64,000 nt of DNA, taken from NCBI GenBank assembly GCA_910580225.1, contig CAJTXE010000003.1, positions 70,675 to 134,674 of the forward strand, written 5' to 3'. Made by a program: the position numbers and the translations under genes. Under the pieces are notes generated by a model, which did no database searches, had not been told where the DNA came from, and saw nothing but the letters and a program-made list of their open reading frames with translations. The stretch is from an uncultured Acetatifactor sp. GTDB lineage: Bacteria > Bacillota > Clostridia > Lachnospirales > Lachnospiraceae. Positions 44,456 through 54,556 of this stretch are shown piece by piece. Position 1 is the first letter of the stretch; the number at the start of each line of letters is the position of its first letter.

Positions 44456-44833
44456 AAGGCGGTATTGCATATGAAATAGAGACTTCCCGTCACGGGGGTA
44501 TCATGAGATAAAATGGTAAAAAAGAGTTATACAGAATAAAAAAGGGCTGTCGCATTCAGAAATTTTACACCTGATACAGGATGTCTGGTAACCAGGCATA
44601 TCTATATCTGGTGTCTATGCCATGAATGCGGCAGCCCCATTTTTTGCAGCAGTTTAGTGTCTTTTCGTATAAACTGAGTTGCAGCCAGACAGAGATTGGT
44701 GGTAAACTAGGAAGGAAGGACTGAGATAACCGGCCCGAAGGCATGTGCAGAGGGCGACGATATCTCATACGAAAAGCGATATCTGAAGACCGAAAAGATT
44801 CGAAAATAAAATAAGTGAAAGGGAAAATCATCT
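44456..44833. other. Intergenic region: terminator and structured glpK leader
   Basis: Holds the hairpin terminator at 44537-44645 and then a leader. CTTTTCGTAT (44661-44670) and its complement ATACGAAAAG (44767-44776) could pair across 96 bases. A weak promoter (TTGCAG, 18-bp spacer, TAAACT at 44703) lies between them. No gene is visible. Confidence 0.45.
44537..44645. terminator. Bidirectional-type terminator with 15-bp stem
   Basis: GGGCTGTCGCATTCA (44544-44558) pairs with TGAATGCGGCAGCCC (44623-44637), fifteen pairs with one G-U. An A-run lies before and T6 after. The loop of 64 bases contains a further CTGGT/ACCAG hairpin. Largest member of the GGCTG(C/T)CG set. Confidence 0.75.
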
Positions 44834-46330
44834 ATGCAGAAATACATCATGGCTCTTGACCAGGGCACCACAAGTTCCCGCTGTATCCTGTTTGATAAAA
44901 AGGGAACAGTCCATTCCATGTCACAAAAGGAATTTACCCAGATTTATCCCAGGCCGGGCTGGGTGGAGCACAATCCCAAGGAAATCTGGTCCACTCAGCT
45001 GGCGGTTGCAGCAGAATGCATGGCTATGGCCGGTGTAGATGCGGAGCAGATTGCCTCCATCGGCATTACCAACCAAAGAGAGACTACGATTGTGTGGGAT
45101 AAAAACACCGGAGAGCCGGTATATAACGCTATTGTATGGCAGTGCCGTCGTACCTCGGACATGATAGAGGAGTTAAAAAAGGATGGATTTGACCTGAAGA
45201 TCCGGGAGAAAACCGGACTGGTGCCGGATGCATATTTCAGCGCTTCCAAGATTGCCTGGATCCTGAGGAATGTTCCGGAGGCTATGGAAAAAGCGGAGCA
45301 GGGAGAACTTTTGTTCGGCACAGTAGATACCTGGCTGATCTGGAATCTGACCAGAGGCAGGATACATGTGACGGATTATACCAACGCCTCCCGTACCATG
45401 CTGTTCGATATTCACAGACTGGTCTGGGACGGTGAAATTCTGGAACGTTTCGGTATTCCTGCGGGGATTCTCCCGAAAGTGCGCCCTTCCAGCTGTATCT
45501 TTGGTTACACGGACAGGTCTGTTCTGGGAGGAGAGATTCCCATTGCGGGGGCGGCCGGAGATCAGCAGGCAGCATTGTTTGGACAGTGCTGTTTCGAAAA
45601 AGGTGAAGTCAAGAATACATACGGAACGGGCTGTTTTCTGCTGATGCATACGGGAGAGAATGCCATTATCTCCCAATCAGGTCTGTTGACGACCATGGCA
45701 GCCGGAACTTCAGAGAAGCCGGAATATGCCCTGGAAGGGAGTGTATTTGTGGCGGGGGCAGGGATACAGTGGCTTCGGGACAGTATGCGGATGATTCGGG
45801 ATGCTGCGCATTCACAGAGATACTGTGAGGCAGTAGAGGATACAGCGGGAGTCTATATGGTGCCGGCATTTGCCGGAATGGGGGCGCCTTACTGGAATCA
45901 GTATGCCAGGGGAACTGTGGTAGGGCTGACCCGGGGCTGTACCAAGGAGCATTTTATCCGGGCTGCGCTGGAATCCATTGCCTATCAGACGGCGGATGTG
46001 ATCGGTGCCATGGAGCAGGACAGCGGACTCTGCCTGAAAAGCCTGAAGGTGGATGGGGGAGCCAGCGCCAATGATTTCCTGATGCAGTTCCAGGCAGACA
46101 TTGTGGATAGCCGGGTTCTAAGGCCGGAATGCATAGAGACCACGGCCCTGGGAGCGGCTTATCTGGCAGGACTGGCGGTGGGGTACTGGCAGGACAAGGC
46201 AGAAATACGGGCAAACTGGCAGATCGGCAGAACCTTTGAACCAGTGATGGAGGGAGGAAAGAGAATGGAACTTCTGAAGGGCTGGAAGCGGGCTGTGAGA
46301 TGTGCGCTGGCCTGGGCGGAGGAGGAATAA
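44834..46330 (+). CDS. glpK: Glycerol kinase
   Basis: 498 residues, the usual glycerol kinase length. It begins MQKYIMALDQGTTSSRCILF with the phosphate-1 motif, and has NPKEIWSTQL, GITNQRETT, AFAGMGAPYWN and LKVDGGASANDFLMQ. It phosphorylates glycerol to glycerol-3-phosphate with ATP in the cytoplasm. No glpF or glpD is adjacent, but the structured leader ahead suggests regulated expression. Confidence 0.96.
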   Translation: MQKYIMALDQGTTSSRCILFDKKGTVHSMSQKEFTQIYPRPGWVEHNPKEIWSTQLAVAAECMAMAGVDAEQIASIGITNQRETTIVWDKNTGEPVYNAIVWQCRRTSDMIEELKKDGFDLKIREKTGLVPDAYFSASKIAWILRNVPEAMEKAEQGELLFGTVDTWLIWNLTRGRIHVTDYTNASRTMLFDIHRLVWDGEILERFGIPAGILPKVRPSSCIFGYTDRSVLGGEIPIAGAAGDQQAALFGQCCFEKGEVKNTYGTGCFLLMHTGENAIISQSGLLTTMAAGTSEKPEYALEGSVFVAGAGIQWLRDSMRMIRDAAHSQRYCEAVEDTAGVYMVPAFAGMGAPYWNQYARGTVVGLTRGCTKEHFIRAALESIAYQTADVIGAMEQDSGLCLKSLKVDGGASANDFLMQFQADIVDSRVLRPECIETTALGAAYLAGLAVGYWQDKAEIRANWQIGRTFEPVMEGGKRMELLKGWKRAVRCALAWAEEE

Positions 46331-46383
46331 AATATAGGATCTATGGGAAAAACAGTATGTGGAGTGATTATATCAGACAAGAA

Positions 46384-46415
46384 GGGAGGCTGCCGTATTA
46401 TAACGGCGGCCTCTC
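46384..46415. terminator. Hairpin between convergent glpK and chemotaxis receptor
   Basis: GAGGCTGCCGT (46386-46396) pairs with ACGGCGGCCTC (46403-46413), eleven pairs with one G-U and a six-base loop. T-tracts on either side are weak. Same GGCTGCCG core as the other hairpins. Confidence 0.6.
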
Positions 46416-46426
46416 TTTCAGTGATC

Positions 46427-48103
46427 CTATCTCAGTCGGAAGCGGTGGACGGAAAGTTTCAGTTCCTCTGCCTGATCGTTCAGTTCTCTTGCAGATGCCG
46501 CTGACTTTTCTGCTGTGGCGGCGTTGGTCTGGACTACCTCTGAGATCTGTTCCATACCCAGAGTGAGTTGTTTCAGTGACTGGGACTGTTCTACGGCAGA
46601 TTCAGCAATCCTTTCAACCATTTCTGCTGATTTTCCGGCACTGGAGATCACTGCAGCAAGGGCCTGCGTTGTATCTGAGGACAGAGAAGCACCATAGGAC
46701 ACCAGCTGCATGGAGCTTTCAATCAGCTGGGTAATATCATGCGCGGATACAGAGCTTTTGTTTGCCAGGCTCTGGACTTCATCTGCTACCACAGAAAAAC
46801 TTTTGCCGGCTTCCCCTGCCCGTGCCGCTTCCACAGATGCGTTCAGCGCCAGAATTTTGGTCTGGAAGGCAATATCTTCAATGGTTTTGATGATGCCGCC
46901 GATCTGGTGAGAAGATTTGGAGATATCCTCCATAGCTGTGGTAAGCGCTTCCATTTTCTGGTCACAGATCTGCAGCTGCATAGCAGCATCTTCCGAGGCT
47001 TTTCTGGCATCATCTGCATCCTCAGAGGTACGATCTACCTGTCTGGAAATATCCTGAATACTTGCAGACAGTTCCTGGACGGCAGCTGCCTGCTGCACAC
47101 TGCCGCTGGAAAGTGTCTGGGCATCTGACGCCATTTGTTCCGATTCCGCGGAAACCTGTTCTGCCGTGAAATTAATTCGGGACAGGGCGCTGTTGAGTGA
47201 GTCCAGGATCTGCTGCATGGCTGCCTGAATGGGGGCAAATTCCCCTAAATAATCGTTTCCGACGCTGAGGTTCATATTTCCTTCGGCCATCTGAGCCAAT
47301 ATGTAATTGATATCCTGTATATATTTCTTCAGTTCCCGCTTGGTATCGTGAATGGATGCTACCAGCATTCCGATCTCCGAAGTATTGGCTTCCAGAGAAA
47401 ACCGGGCAGATAGGTTTCCGCCGGAGATTTCTCCCATCTGATTCTTTACTGCGATTACAGGGCGCATGATATGTACTCTGGTAATCACCATATTTAATAA
47501 AGTAATGACACCCACCATGGCCAGGGCACAGAACATTGTCAGTTTGATATAGTCTTCCCTCTGCTCCAGTGCCTGCAGCTCCTCCAATGCCCTTATATCC
47601 AGTGCGGAGAGAAATTCTTCTTTCAGCGCATTGATCTGTGCTATGGAGGTACTGTACTCGGTTCCATATACATATTCAATTGCTTTTTCCCGTTCGCCGG
47701 CCTGTACCTCTTTCATGGCCTCCTCCTCCAGAGGCACCAACCCGTTGGAGATAGAGGACATCTGATCAATCATCGCCTGTTCCTGGTCAGTAATCCCAAT
47801 TTCCTGAAGTGCCCCAAGGCCTTTTTCACGGTTTTGCAGTTCATTGATTTCATTCCAGTAATTGTCGTAATGCTCCTGCATCCCGGTGGCGGCGAACGCC
47901 CGTACTTCATTGGTCAGATAAGCCGAACCATTCATGAACCGGTTTGCGTTATAGGTCAGTTCAAACCGTTCCGCACTGGCAGTGTTCAGCTGTTTGCTCA
48001 CATTGCTGTATGAGATCAGAGAAAAAACCAGAAACAGCAGTGCCAGAATGGAAATTCCGTTCAGGATCAACATCAGGGTAGATTGCTTCATTGCTTTCTT
48101 CAT
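46427..48103 (-). CDS. Methyl-accepting chemotaxis protein
   Basis: 558 residues. Membrane segment at about 8-30, an outside four-helix-bundle sensor, second membrane segment near 190-210 (MFCALAMVGVITLLNMV), a HAMP domain (RPVIAVKNQMGEISGGNLSARF) and a long cytoplasmic signalling coiled coil. Its hairpin tip is IEDIAFQTKILALNASVEAARAGE. Its start follows GAGAGGAG. It implies that the cell is motile or uses a related signalling array; no other che gene is in the window. Confidence 0.94.
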   Translation of the reverse strand: MKKAMKQSTLMLILNGISILALLFLVFSLISYSNVSKQLNTASAERFELTYNANRFMNGSAYLTNEVRAFAATGMQEHYDNYWNEINELQNREKGLGALQEIGITDQEQAMIDQMSSISNGLVPLEEEAMKEVQAGEREKAIEYVYGTEYSTSIAQINALKEEFLSALDIRALEELQALEQREDYIKLTMFCALAMVGVITLLNMVITRVHIMRPVIAVKNQMGEISGGNLSARFSLEANTSEIGMLVASIHDTKRELKKYIQDINYILAQMAEGNMNLSVGNDYLGEFAPIQAAMQQILDSLNSALSRINFTAEQVSAESEQMASDAQTLSSGSVQQAAAVQELSASIQDISRQVDRTSEDADDARKASEDAAMQLQICDQKMEALTTAMEDISKSSHQIGGIIKTIEDIAFQTKILALNASVEAARAGEAGKSFSVVADEVQSLANKSSVSAHDITQLIESSMQLVSYGASLSSDTTQALAAVISSAGKSAEMVERIAESAVEQSQSLKQLTLGMEQISEVVQTNAATAEKSAASARELNDQAEELKLSVHRFRLR

Positions 48104-48136
48104 AAATAGACTCCTCTCGGTGCAGTGGAAAAAACA

Positions 48137-49933
48137 TTATACCAGCTTTTCAATCTCATCCAGAACTTCACCGAAGACATCCATTGCATCCTGAATGGGA
48201 CGGGGAGTCTCCAGGTCCACACCTGCGATTTTTAACAGTTCTACAGGAGACTGGGAGCAGCCGCCGGATAAAAACTCTTTGTACCTCGCCACTGCGGGAG
48301 CGCCTTCCTTCAGAATATTCCGGGCAATGGCCACTGCGGAGGAGAAACCGGTAGCATACTGATAGACGTAAAAGTTGTAGTAAAAATGGGGAATTCTGGC
48401 CCATTCTCCGGCGATGCAGGGGTCGGAAACCATATCCGGACCAAAGTATCTCTGGTTCAGCTCATAGTAAACCTCATTCAGTGCCTGGGCAGTAAGGCTT
48501 TCTCCTGCTTCCGCCATGGCATTGGTTTTCTTTTCGAATTCTGCAAACATAGTCTGACGGTATACCGTACCTTTAAAACTGTCAAGATAATGATTCAGCA
48601 GATAGGCCCTTTCTTTGGTGTCCGTAGTGTTTTTCAGCAGATATTCCATCAGAAGTATTTCATTGCAGGTGGAGGCCACTTCCGCCACGAATATCTTATA
48701 ATGGGAGTAAAAATAGGGCTGTGTGGTATTGGAATAGTGGGAATGAAGAGCGTGACCCATTTCGTGGGCGAGGGTAAACATATCGTCCAGGGTGTTATTG
48801 TAATTCATCAATACATAGGGATGTGCGCCGTAAACACCGGCGGAGTAGGCGCCGCTTCGTTTTCCCTCGTTTTCATACACATCGATCCAACGGTTGTCAA
48901 ATCCTTCCTGCAGCAGGCGGATATAGTCTTCCCCAAGGGGGGCAAGGGCTTTCAGGATGGTCTCCTTGGCTTCCTCAAAGCTGACTTTCCGGCTTGCATC
49001 GGAAATAATGGGTGTATAGACATCGTACATGTGCAGTTCGTCCACGCCAAGGAGTCTCTTGCGCAGACTGACATAGCGATACATTTTGTCAAGATTGGCA
49101 TTGATGGTAGTCAGCAGGTTATCGTATACATTGGAGGAGACATTGTTGTGGCTGACGGCTGCCTCCAGGGTGGAAGAATATTTGCGGGCTTTGGCATAAA
49201 ACATCAGCTTCTTCACCTGACCGCTGTAGAGACTGGCCAGGGTATTCTCGAACTGCTTATAGGTCTGATACATTTTATCAAAGGCTTCTTTCCGCACGCG
49301 GCGGTCGGTGGACTCCAACAGAGAGCCGTACCGGCCATGGGTGATGCGGATGGTCTCTCCCTGTTCATCTGTCATCTCCGGCAGCTTCAGGTCGGCATTG
49401 TTAAATACGGAGAAGGTCTGGTTGGGAACGCCGGACATTTCCTGCGTCATGGCCAGCAGGCGCTCCATTTCCGCGGACAGGCAGTGGGGCTTCAGCCGCT
49501 GAATTTCCTCAATGTATTTGCGGTATGCTTCCAGGCCGGGCTCTGCGGCATAGAAGCTTTCCAGGGTCTCCTGGTCGATGGCAAGGATTTCCGGATCTGC
49601 AAAAGCCAGTTTGCTGTACATGTCGGAATAAGTACTGTGGAGCTTCAGCACCATGGCCTGATTTGCAGTATTGCCCAGGTCCTGGTCACTGAGCCGTTGG
49701 GCATAACTGGCTATGGGGCCGGATTTTTTCTCCATCTCTTCTAATTGAGAGAGATAGGACAACAGATTTTCCGCACTTTCGGCAATATGACCTTCCATCT
49801 GTGCCAGACGGGATGCCATATCTGTTATTTCTGCCATTGCGGTTTCCCAGGAGGCGCGGTCCGGACAAAGGGCGGTCAGATCCCAGGTGAATTCCTCGTT
49901 TACTTCGTTTCGTTTTAATAACTCTTTTGCCAT
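48137..49933 (-). CDS. pepF: Oligoendopeptidase F (M3 metallopeptidase)
   Basis: 598 residues from ATG 49933 (MAKELLKRNEVNEEF), preceded by AAAGGAAC; a longer in-frame extension has no support. The zinc motif HEMGHALHSHYS and the downstream glutamate in ASTCNEILL are present, with the family C-terminal YQYATGFSSAVA. It is a cytoplasmic enzyme that degrades peptides of about 7-17 residues. It lies next to the chemotaxis receptor, whose promoter is 33 bases downstream. Confidence 0.95.
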   Translation of the reverse strand: MAKELLKRNEVNEEFTWDLTALCPDRASWETAMAEITDMASRLAQMEGHIAESAENLLSYLSQLEEMEKKSGPIASYAQRLSDQDLGNTANQAMVLKLHSTYSDMYSKLAFADPEILAIDQETLESFYAAEPGLEAYRKYIEEIQRLKPHCLSAEMERLLAMTQEMSGVPNQTFSVFNNADLKLPEMTDEQGETIRITHGRYGSLLESTDRRVRKEAFDKMYQTYKQFENTLASLYSGQVKKLMFYAKARKYSSTLEAAVSHNNVSSNVYDNLLTTINANLDKMYRYVSLRKRLLGVDELHMYDVYTPIISDASRKVSFEEAKETILKALAPLGEDYIRLLQEGFDNRWIDVYENEGKRSGAYSAGVYGAHPYVLMNYNNTLDDMFTLAHEMGHALHSHYSNTTQPYFYSHYKIFVAEVASTCNEILLMEYLLKNTTDTKERAYLLNHYLDSFKGTVYRQTMFAEFEKKTNAMAEAGESLTAQALNEVYYELNQRYFGPDMVSDPCIAGEWARIPHFYYNFYVYQYATGFSSAVAIARNILKEGAPAVARYKEFLSGGCSQSPVELLKIAGVDLETPRPIQDAMDVFGEVLDEIEKLV

Positions 49934-50300
49934 ATTGTTCCTTTCTGCCGCAGTGTCTGTTATGATGGGAAGAAGCCGACAGGAGTCGTATTCGAAAGTT
50001 CCGGGATCATGTAGGTGCGGCCTTTGCAGTTCAACTTCTAATCCTATGGTAGAAAGCAAAGTACTTTCTATCATTATAATATACTTTGATGAAAAAGGGA
50101 AGAAAAAGCGAACCAAACATTTTCTGCGGTATGCTGCAGAGGGAAAAACCAGTTCCCATGGCATGAAGGCCTGAGGGGAACGCTCCGTATCGGCTATGGT
50201 ATGAAAAGTAACGCCGGATCCCTCCGCAGAAGCACTTGTAATGAGTGGAAAATGTGGTAAAATAGGAAGGGTTAGAACAAACAGGAAAGGATACAAGCTT
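49934..50300. other. Divergent intergenic region pepF / aminotransferase
   Basis: 367 bases without a gene. An inverted repeat, ATGGTAGAAAG (50046-50056) and CTTTCTATCAT (50064-50074), one mismatch, with a TATAAT on the minus strand beside it, could be the pepF control region. Confidence 0.4.
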
Positions 50301-51491
50301 ATGTTGGTTCAAAAATATAGAGACATGCTGTCTGGAAAATCAGTTATCAGGGAACTGTCGGAGTTTGCCGCGGCCAGGGGGCAGGAAATCGGATATGAGA
50401 ATGTATTTGATTACAGCCTGGGCAACCCTTCCGTACCGGTACCCCGGGAATTTACGGAAGAAATGGTTCGAATGCTGAATATGGAGGAGACAAATGTGCT
50501 CCATGGCTATAGTCCCAGTCTGGGGATCACCAGTGTGCGGGAAGCAGTGGCGGCATCTCTGGAAAGACGGTTCGGTCTGCCTTACCGGAAGGAGCACATT
50601 TTTATGGCAGTGGGGGCTGCGGGGGCTTTGGCCCATGCCTTCCGCCTGGTAACGGAGCCAGGAGACGAGATCTTGACCTTTGCGCCGTATTTTCCGGAGT
50701 ACGGGCCCTATGTGAATCTGACGGGCGCTGCGCTGAAGGTGGTGCCTCCGGATACGGAAAATTTTCAGATACATTTCGGGAAATTGGAGGAAATGCTCAC
50801 GGAGAAGGTGGCGGCGGTATTAATTAACACGCCCAACAATCCTTCCGGAGTGGTGTATTCAGCGGAGACTTTGGGAAAACTGGCAGAGCTGCTGGGGAAG
50901 AAATCTCGAGAGTACGGTCATACAATATACTTGATTTCGGATGAACCTTATCGAGAAATCGTTTTTGGAGGGGTGGATGCGCCCTGTGTGTCGGCTTTCT
51001 ACGAAGATACCATTATGTGTTATTCCTTTTCCAAGTCGCTGTCCATTCCCGGGGAGCGCATCGGCTATGTGGCTGTGAATCCCAACTGTCGGGACGGGGA
51101 GACCATGGTGAATATGTGCGGCCAGATTTCCAGAGGAATCGGCCATAATTGCCCTCCTTCCATGATTCAGCTGGCTGTGGCAAAGGTGTTGGACAGGACG
51201 GCAGATCTAAATGTCTATGAGACCAACATGAATCTGCTATATCATGAATTAAAGGTCCTGGGCTTTACCTGTGTGAAGCCGGGAGGGACTTTTTATATCT
51301 TTCCGAAAGCTCTGGAGGAGGATGCAAAGGCATTCTGCCGCAGGGCATTGGCGTATGATCTGGTATTGGTGCCGGGGGATACGTTCGGAGCACCAGGATA
51401 TTTCAGGATGGCATATTGCATTGATACGGAGAAGGTGGAGCGTTCCCTTGGTGCGCTTAGGCGGTTTGTAAAGGAGAATTATGCGTCATAA
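50301..51491 (+). CDS. PLP-dependent aminotransferase, class I/II
   Basis: 396 residues. The PLP-binding lysine is Lys245 in SFSKSLSIPGE. NTPNNPSG (177-184), SDEPYRE and the arginine in GYFRMAYC are the other active-site elements. It converts amino acids and 2-oxo acids, but the substrate is not clear; aspartate or aromatic types are possible. It diverges from pepF. Confidence 0.93.
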   Translation: MLVQKYRDMLSGKSVIRELSEFAAARGQEIGYENVFDYSLGNPSVPVPREFTEEMVRMLNMEETNVLHGYSPSLGITSVREAVAASLERRFGLPYRKEHIFMAVGAAGALAHAFRLVTEPGDEILTFAPYFPEYGPYVNLTGAALKVVPPDTENFQIHFGKLEEMLTEKVAAVLINTPNNPSGVVYSAETLGKLAELLGKKSREYGHTIYLISDEPYREIVFGGVDAPCVSAFYEDTIMCYSFSKSLSIPGERIGYVAVNPNCRDGETMVNMCGQISRGIGHNCPPSMIQLAVAKVLDRTADLNVYETNMNLLYHELKVLGFTCVKPGGTFYIFPKALEEDAKAFCRRALAYDLVLVPGDTFGAPGYFRMAYCIDTEKVERSLGALRRFVKENYAS

Positions 51492-51604
51492 GGCTGTTGG
51501 GGAATCAGAGAAATGTAGTTACAGCGGATAGTTTATTTACATTTAGTTGTGGGAAGATATAAAAGAAAGCCGCGGAAGCGGGGGATGGGAAAGGTGGGAT
51601 TGAT

Positions 51605-52459
51605 ATGTATCAGGCGGGCCTGATCTTGGAAGGCGGTGGAATGAAAGGGGTTTACACTGCCGGAGTGATTGACTTTTTCCTGGATAAGGGGATTGAATTT
51701 TCCAGTGTGTATGGAGTATCGGCAGGAGCCTGCAGCATGGCCAGCTATCTGTCGAAGCAGCGGGGGCGTGCAAGAGCGGTCTCTATGGACTATGTGGGAG
51801 ACAGAAGATATTGCAGTCTGGAAAGCCTGTTGACCACGGGAGATTTGTTTAACGTGGAGATGAATTACCATCTGGTTCCGGAGAAGCTGAATCCTTTTGA
51901 TCATGAAACTTTCGAAAAATATTCGGGGAAGGCTTACAGTGTGGCCACAGACATTGTAAGCGGCAGGCCGGTTTATTTCCGTGTGCGGGATATGAAAAAG
52001 GATATTGTGAAAATCCGGGCATCAGCGTCCCTGCCCCTGGTGTCCCGTAATGTGAAGATCGGCGGCGGGCTGTACCTGGACGGAGGCTTGAGTGATTCTC
52101 TTCCCATACAGAGATCCATAATGGATGGCAACCGGAAAAATGTGGTGGTTATGACCAAGGAGACCGGATATGTAAAAATGCGGACCAAGCGTCTGATGCT
52201 GTTGCTGGCCGGGGTGAGGTATCGGAGGTACCCTAAAGTGGCGGAGCTGATGGCAGGCCGCTACAGGCATTACAACGAACAGGCGGCATATATCGAGAGA
52301 CTGCGCAGGAGCGGGGATGTTTTTGTGATTCGGCCGAAGAAATCTTACGGTGTGGGCCGGGTGGAGAAGAATAAGGAAAAGCTGAACAGACTGTATCGCC
52401 AGGGTTACCGGGATGCGGCGGCTTCTTATCAAAAACTGACGGAATTTCTGGAGAAGTAA
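51605..52459 (+). CDS. Patatin-family phospholipase/acyl hydrolase
   Basis: 284 residues. Oxyanion loop GGGMKG (10-15), nucleophile GVSAG (Ser39) and catalytic aspartate in LYLDGGLSDS. It fits the patatin-like (RssA/YjjU) group of lipid acyl hydrolases. No signal peptide, so it is cytoplasmic or membrane-peripheral. It stands alone upstream of the ABC-F gene. Confidence 0.9.
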   Translation: MYQAGLILEGGGMKGVYTAGVIDFFLDKGIEFSSVYGVSAGACSMASYLSKQRGRARAVSMDYVGDRRYCSLESLLTTGDLFNVEMNYHLVPEKLNPFDHETFEKYSGKAYSVATDIVSGRPVYFRVRDMKKDIVKIRASASLPLVSRNVKIGGGLYLDGGLSDSLPIQRSIMDGNRKNVVVMTKETGYVKMRTKRLMLLLAGVRYRRYPKVAELMAGRYRHYNEQAAYIERLRRSGDVFVIRPKKSYGVGRVEKNKEKLNRLYRQGYRDAAASYQKLTEFLEK

Positions 52460-52562
52460 AAGGCGGGAGATTTTGGCAGGCCGCAGCTGTGCACACGGAA
52501 GAGAACGGAATTCTGTATCCGGAGATCCGGGTCTGGAGACGGGAGGAAGAGAGAGGAGAATT

Positions 52563-54539
52563 ATGCGATATCAGATCAGACATGCGCTGGTGCAATACGG
52601 TGCGGACACTATATTGGAGGACGTGAACTTTGAGATCCGGGACAGTGAGAAGATTGCGCTGATCGGGCGGAACGGCTGCGGCAAGACCACTTTGCTGAAG
52701 CTGATCAACGGGGATATCCATATGAACAACCTGGACAGCGATGAAGAATGCGGCATTACCATGGCCGGAAGGCAGCGAATCGGTTTTCTGCACCAGATCA
52801 GCTTTCCGGACGGAGCGCTTTCCGTGGAGGAAGAGATACGGAAGGCATTTGCGCCGGTTTTTGCCTGCGAAGCCAGAATGAAGGAGATAGAAGAACAGCT
52901 GCAGTCCGTTCAGGACAATGTGCTGCTGCAGGAATATGACAGTCTTCAGAAGCAGATGGAGGCACTTCGGGGGTATACCTGGCGGCAGGATATGGAGATT
53001 TTGTTTCAGAGATTCGGGTTTGCCCTGACAGACCTGGAGAGGCCCATCGGCAGCTTTTCCGGCGGACAGCAGACTAAAGTGGCTTTTATCAAGCTGCTTT
53101 TGAGCAGGCCGGATATCATGCTGTTGGACGAGCCTACCAACCATCTGGATCTGCCTACCATCGAGTGGCTGGAAGGCTATTTGAAAAATTATGATAAATC
53201 CGTAGTAATCGTGTCCCATGACCGGATGTTTCTGGACCGGATTATTGACGTAACCTATGAGATCGAATATCACAGGATCCGGCGCTATCCGGGCAATTAC
53301 ACCGCCTTCCTGGAGCAGAAAGAGTCGGCTCTGGCCAAGCAGGAGAAGGATTATGAGGCCCAGCAGAAGGAGATCCGGCGTCTTACGGAATGGATCGAAA
53401 AGTGGAAAAACACGCCTACCAAGGTGGCGGCAGCCCGGTCCAAGCGTATGGCCATTGAGCACATGGTGAAGATCGAGAAACCCAGACGTTTTGATACCAG
53501 GTCTTTTCACGCCCTTTTTCAGCCAAGAATCGAGAGCTATACGGAGGTGCTGACAGCAAAAAAGCTGGCCATCGGCTACACCCGGGAGCTTTCCCGGGTG
53601 TCTTTCACCCTGCGCAGGGGAGAGCGCCTGGCGGTGATCGGGGAAAACGGAATCGGTAAATCCACGCTGCTGAAGACGCTGACCGGGATGGTCAATCCGC
53701 TGGGGGGCACATTTTCCTTTGGGCCTAATGTGGAGTGGGGATATTTTGATCAGCAGGCGGCAGTGGCCGGGGAGGTGGATCCGGAGCAGACGGTACTGGA
53801 GAACTTTTGGGAAGCATATCCGCGCCTGCTGCGGGAGGACGTCAGGGGGGCTTTGGGCAGTTTCCTGTTTTCCCAGGAGGAAGTGGAGAAGAAGATGGGG
53901 CAGCTTTCCGGCGGGGAGCGGGTGCGCCTGGCGCTGTGCAAGATGTTCCAGACCAGGCCCAACCTGCTGATTCTGGATGAGCCCACCAATCATATGGATA
54001 TCATCGGTAAGGAGACGTTGGAGCGGATGTTGGCAGCTTTTTCCGGGACGGTGCTGTTTGTATCCCATGACCGGTATTTTATCAGGCAGATTGCAACGGG
54101 AATTCTGGAATTTGAGGGGACAGAGGTGATCCAGTACCCTTATGCCTATGAGGATTATCTGCAGGAGAAGGAGAAGCGGGCGGTGCGTCTGGGGGGAAAT
54201 GCCGGGGCAGGCGGAAGCAGCGGAACCGGAGAGGGAAAGAGGGCATCAGGGGATGGGACGCCTACCATAGCCGATGTTTTTGATAAGAAAACTTACTACA
54301 CCCCCGGGAAGATCAAATCCCGTCTTACCAGGCAGCTGGAAAAATATGAGCGTCAGCTGGAAGAAAGCGAGCAGCATATGGCGGAACTGAAGCTGCAGAT
54401 GATGGATCCTGCGCTGGCCTCGGATTATGAGAAGCTGATGGAACTGCAGAATCAGTTGGATACGGAAGAACAGAACCAGGAATCTCTGTTGGAGCGGATG
54501 ATGGAGACAGAGACAGCCCTGGAGGAACTGGACGTTTAG
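52563..54539 (+). CDS. ABC-F family ribosome-associated ATPase (YdiF-like)
   Basis: 658 residues from ATG 52563 (GAGAGGAG ahead). Two ATPase domains without membrane segments: GRNGCGKTT, FSGGQQTKV and IMLLDEPTNHLD in the first, and GENGIGKST, LSGGERVRL and LLILDEPTNHMD in the second. They are joined by a linker rich in charged helices (EKDYEAQQKEIRRLTEWIEK). A C-terminal coiled coil ends the protein. This resembles the YdiF or EttA branch more than the antibiotic-resistance Lsa or Vga types, whose linkers are longer. It works on ribosomes. Confidence 0.88.
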   Translation: MRYQIRHALVQYGADTILEDVNFEIRDSEKIALIGRNGCGKTTLLKLINGDIHMNNLDSDEECGITMAGRQRIGFLHQISFPDGALSVEEEIRKAFAPVFACEARMKEIEEQLQSVQDNVLLQEYDSLQKQMEALRGYTWRQDMEILFQRFGFALTDLERPIGSFSGGQQTKVAFIKLLLSRPDIMLLDEPTNHLDLPTIEWLEGYLKNYDKSVVIVSHDRMFLDRIIDVTYEIEYHRIRRYPGNYTAFLEQKESALAKQEKDYEAQQKEIRRLTEWIEKWKNTPTKVAAARSKRMAIEHMVKIEKPRRFDTRSFHALFQPRIESYTEVLTAKKLAIGYTRELSRVSFTLRRGERLAVIGENGIGKSTLLKTLTGMVNPLGGTFSFGPNVEWGYFDQQAAVAGEVDPEQTVLENFWEAYPRLLREDVRGALGSFLFSQEEVEKKMGQLSGGERVRLALCKMFQTRPNLLILDEPTNHMDIIGKETLERMLAAFSGTVLFVSHDRYFIRQIATGILEFEGTEVIQYPYAYEDYLQEKEKRAVRLGGNAGAGGSSGTGEGKRASGDGTPTIADVFDKKTYYTPGKIKSRLTRQLEKYERQLEESEQHMAELKLQMMDPALASDYEKLMELQNQLDTEEQNQESLLERMMETETALEELDV

Positions 54540-54556
54540 GGAAGGAAAAACGGAAC

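Noticed and set aside
48386..49744. 450-codon open frame antisense to pepF
   Set aside because: Shadow frame with no start signal or recognisable family, opposite a well-identified gene.
49934..50296. In-frame N-terminal extension of pepF
   Set aside because: Unlike any PepF start; ATG 49933 has a good ribosome site and the family N-terminus follows.
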